Below are positions 31,841 through 32,837 of a DNA stretch of 32,837 nt, piece by piece. The stretch's first letter is position 1. Each line of letters begins with the position of its first letter. The notes beneath the pieces are model-generated. The model searched no databases. It saw nothing but the letters and a program-made list of their open reading frames with translations, and was not told the DNA's origin. The position numbers and the translations under genes are program-made. Source of the DNA: Acidobacteriota bacterium (GTDB lineage Bacteria > Acidobacteriota > Terriglobia > 20CM-2-55-15); contig JAJEDW010000071.1 of the NCBI GenBank assembly GCA_022821265.1, forward strand, positions 1 through 32,837, in the 5' to 3' direction.

Positions 31841-32837
31841 ATGCAATCCCAGCCGGCCGTGGGGCCGTCCCGTCCCTCCCAACTTCCGGATATCGGCAAG
31901 CTCACCCGGATGCTGTACTACATGAAGCTGACCCGGGAGCTGGAGGACCGGATCGAGCGCAAGCTGTACCGGCAGGGCAAGATTCTCGGCGGCGTCTACG
32001 TCGGGCGCGGACAGGAGGCGATCACCGTCGGCGCCTGTATGGACCTGGACGGAAACGACGCGATCTGCGTCTCTCACCGGGACATGGCCGCCTTCCTGAT
32101 GCGGGGCGTGACGCCGCGGCAGATACTGGCACAATACATGGGCCGGAAGACCGGGCTGACCCAGGGCAAGGACGGCAACATGCACATGGGGTCGCTCGAT
32201 CACAACCTCATCGCGTTCATCAGCATGCTGGGAGACAGCATTCCCATCGCGGCCGGCGTCGGGCTCTCCTACAAGCTTCGCGGCATGAAGCAGGTGACGG
32301 TGTGTTTCTTCGGCGACGGCGCCAGCAGCCGGGGAGACTGGCACGAGGGCCTGAACATGGCCTCGGTGCTGAAGTGCCCGGTCGTGTACGTGTGCAACAA
32401 CAATCAATACGCCTATTCGACGCCTCTGGAGCAGCAGATGGCCGTCGAGAACGTGGCCGACCGCGCGTCCGCCTACGGCATGCCCGGGGACATCGTCGAC
32501 GGGAACGACGTGGTGGCGGTCTGGCAGGCCGTCAATCACGCGGTCGAACGCGCGCGCGGCGGCGGCGGCCCATCCATGGTCGAATGCAAGTCGTTCCGCA
32601 TGACGGGGCATTCGGCCCACGACGATGCGCGTTACGTTCCCAAGGAGCTGTTCGAGTACTGGGAGAAACGCGATCCGATCACGCGTCTGGAAACGTCGAT
32701 GCGGGATTGCGGCGACCTCACCGAAAACAAGCTTGCGGAAATGAACAGCCGTATCGTCGCTGAGGTTGACGAGGCGGTGGAGCTTGCCGACAGTGATCCG
32801 TATCCCGATCCCGAAGACTGCCGGAAAGGCGTCTACT
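31841..32837 (+). CDS. pdhA: Pyruvate dehydrogenase-type E1 component, alpha subunit (3' truncated by window)
   Basis: The first 332 residues are visible; the frame is open at the window end, so the C-terminus is missing. Start is ATG 31841; GTG 31832 would add three residues, and neither has a clear ribosome site. The thiamine diphosphate motif begins GDGASSRGDWHEGLNMAS and ends NNNQYAYSTP. Other family blocks are GGVYVGRGQEAITVG, VSHRDMAAFLMRG, KDGNMHMGS (substrate/TPP pocket) and the phosphorylation-loop-like region MTGHSAHDDARYVP. The enzyme decarboxylates pyruvate, or possibly a branched-chain 2-oxoacid or acetoin, and passes the acyl group to lipoyl-E2 with the beta subunit. The beta gene presumably follows outside the window. 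The symbol is a best guess among E1 alpha paralogs. Confidence 0.9.
   Translation, partial: MQSQPAVGPSRPSQLPDIGKLTRMLYYMKLTRELEDRIERKLYRQGKILGGVYVGRGQEAITVGACMDLDGNDAICVSHRDMAAFLMRGVTPRQILAQYMGRKTGLTQGKDGNMHMGSLDHNLIAFISMLGDSIPIAAGVGLSYKLRGMKQVTVCFFGDGASSRGDWHEGLNMASVLKCPVVYVCNNNQYAYSTPLEQQMAVENVADRASAYGMPGDIVDGNDVVAVWQAVNHAVERARGGGGPSMVECKSFRMTGHSAHDDARYVPKELFEYWEKRDPITRLETSMRDCGDLTENKLAEMNSRIVAEVDEAVELADSDPYPDPEDCRKGVY

Noticed and set aside
30545-32620. A 691-codon - strand open frame over the zinc-ribbon and E1 alpha genes
   Set aside because: It crosses several genes on both strands, gives compositionally biased protein and has no ribosome site or family motif.
31810-32763. A + strand open frame of 317 codons over the E1 alpha region
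   Set aside because: It is in a different frame from the E1 alpha gene, which has GDG...NNN thiamine motifs. This frame gives Arg/Gly-rich sequence without motifs.

Overview
The window is GC-rich, gene-dense DNA. It looks like chromosomal sequence from an Acidobacteriota-type Gram-negative bacterium. The evidence is an Oar-like TonB-dependent receptor, secreted carboxypeptidase-regulatory-like (CarboxypepD_reg) proteins, a CRTAC1/UnbV-type FG-GAP protein, secreted TPR proteins, cytochromes c of the planctomycete/verrucomicrobial 'heme-binding domain' type and a PQQ dehydrogenase. The lineage is an inference from gene content; no 16S gene is present. I see no phage, insertion sequence or CRISPR array.

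Layout. (1) 1-3231: 3' part of a TonB-dependent receptor, closed by a strong intrinsic terminator. (2) 3325-13452, all on +: an export-rich block. It holds a TPR-methyltransferase with an apparent signal peptide, a TPR protein, a seven-blade FG-GAP/UnbV protein, two tandem paralogous CarboxypepD_reg-TPR proteins, and a tightly overlapping trio of diheme cytochrome c, PQQ dehydrogenase and diheme cytochrome c. (3) 13534-15962: a histidine kinase/OmpR-type regulator pair. (4) 15999-19065, on -: a Spy/CpxP-like LTxxQ protein, a GNAT acetyltransferase and a CarboxypepD_reg protein. (5) 19246-24081, on +: an AmpG-type permease, a PuuD-like membrane protein lacking its cytochrome tail, and an RCK-USP protein coupled to a CPA2 cation:proton antiporter. 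(6) 24078-24932, on -: a glycine-zipper secreted protein. (7) tRNA-Arg(TCT), korAB, a 21-bp tandem repeat and tRNA-His(GTG). (8) 28498-30773: a secreted protein of unknown function, then a cytochrome c fused to a module carrying the copper-ligand pattern of peptidylglycine monooxygenase (PHM). (9) A divergent pair whose start codons share one CATG, then the 5' part of a pyruvate-dehydrogenase-type E1 alpha gene that runs off the window.

How the genes fit together (inference). The PQQ dehydrogenase has the D-x-D signature linked to lanthanide-dependent enzymes. Its two cytochromes would carry electrons to the respiratory chain. The kinase/regulator pair converges on a CpxP/Spy-like gene. A 10-bp-phased GTTAAA direct repeat lies upstream of that gene, and an exact GTAAA-N5-GTAAA lies upstream of ampG, suggesting a Cpx-like envelope-stress circuit. 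KorAB and the E1 alpha gene supply ferredoxin-linked and NAD-linked 2-oxoacid oxidation.

The most novel candidates are the heme-PHM-like fusion, the exported methyltransferase, the possible Cpx-like regulon and the CATG-sharing divergent promoters. All functional statements rest on reading motifs by eye; no database search was run.
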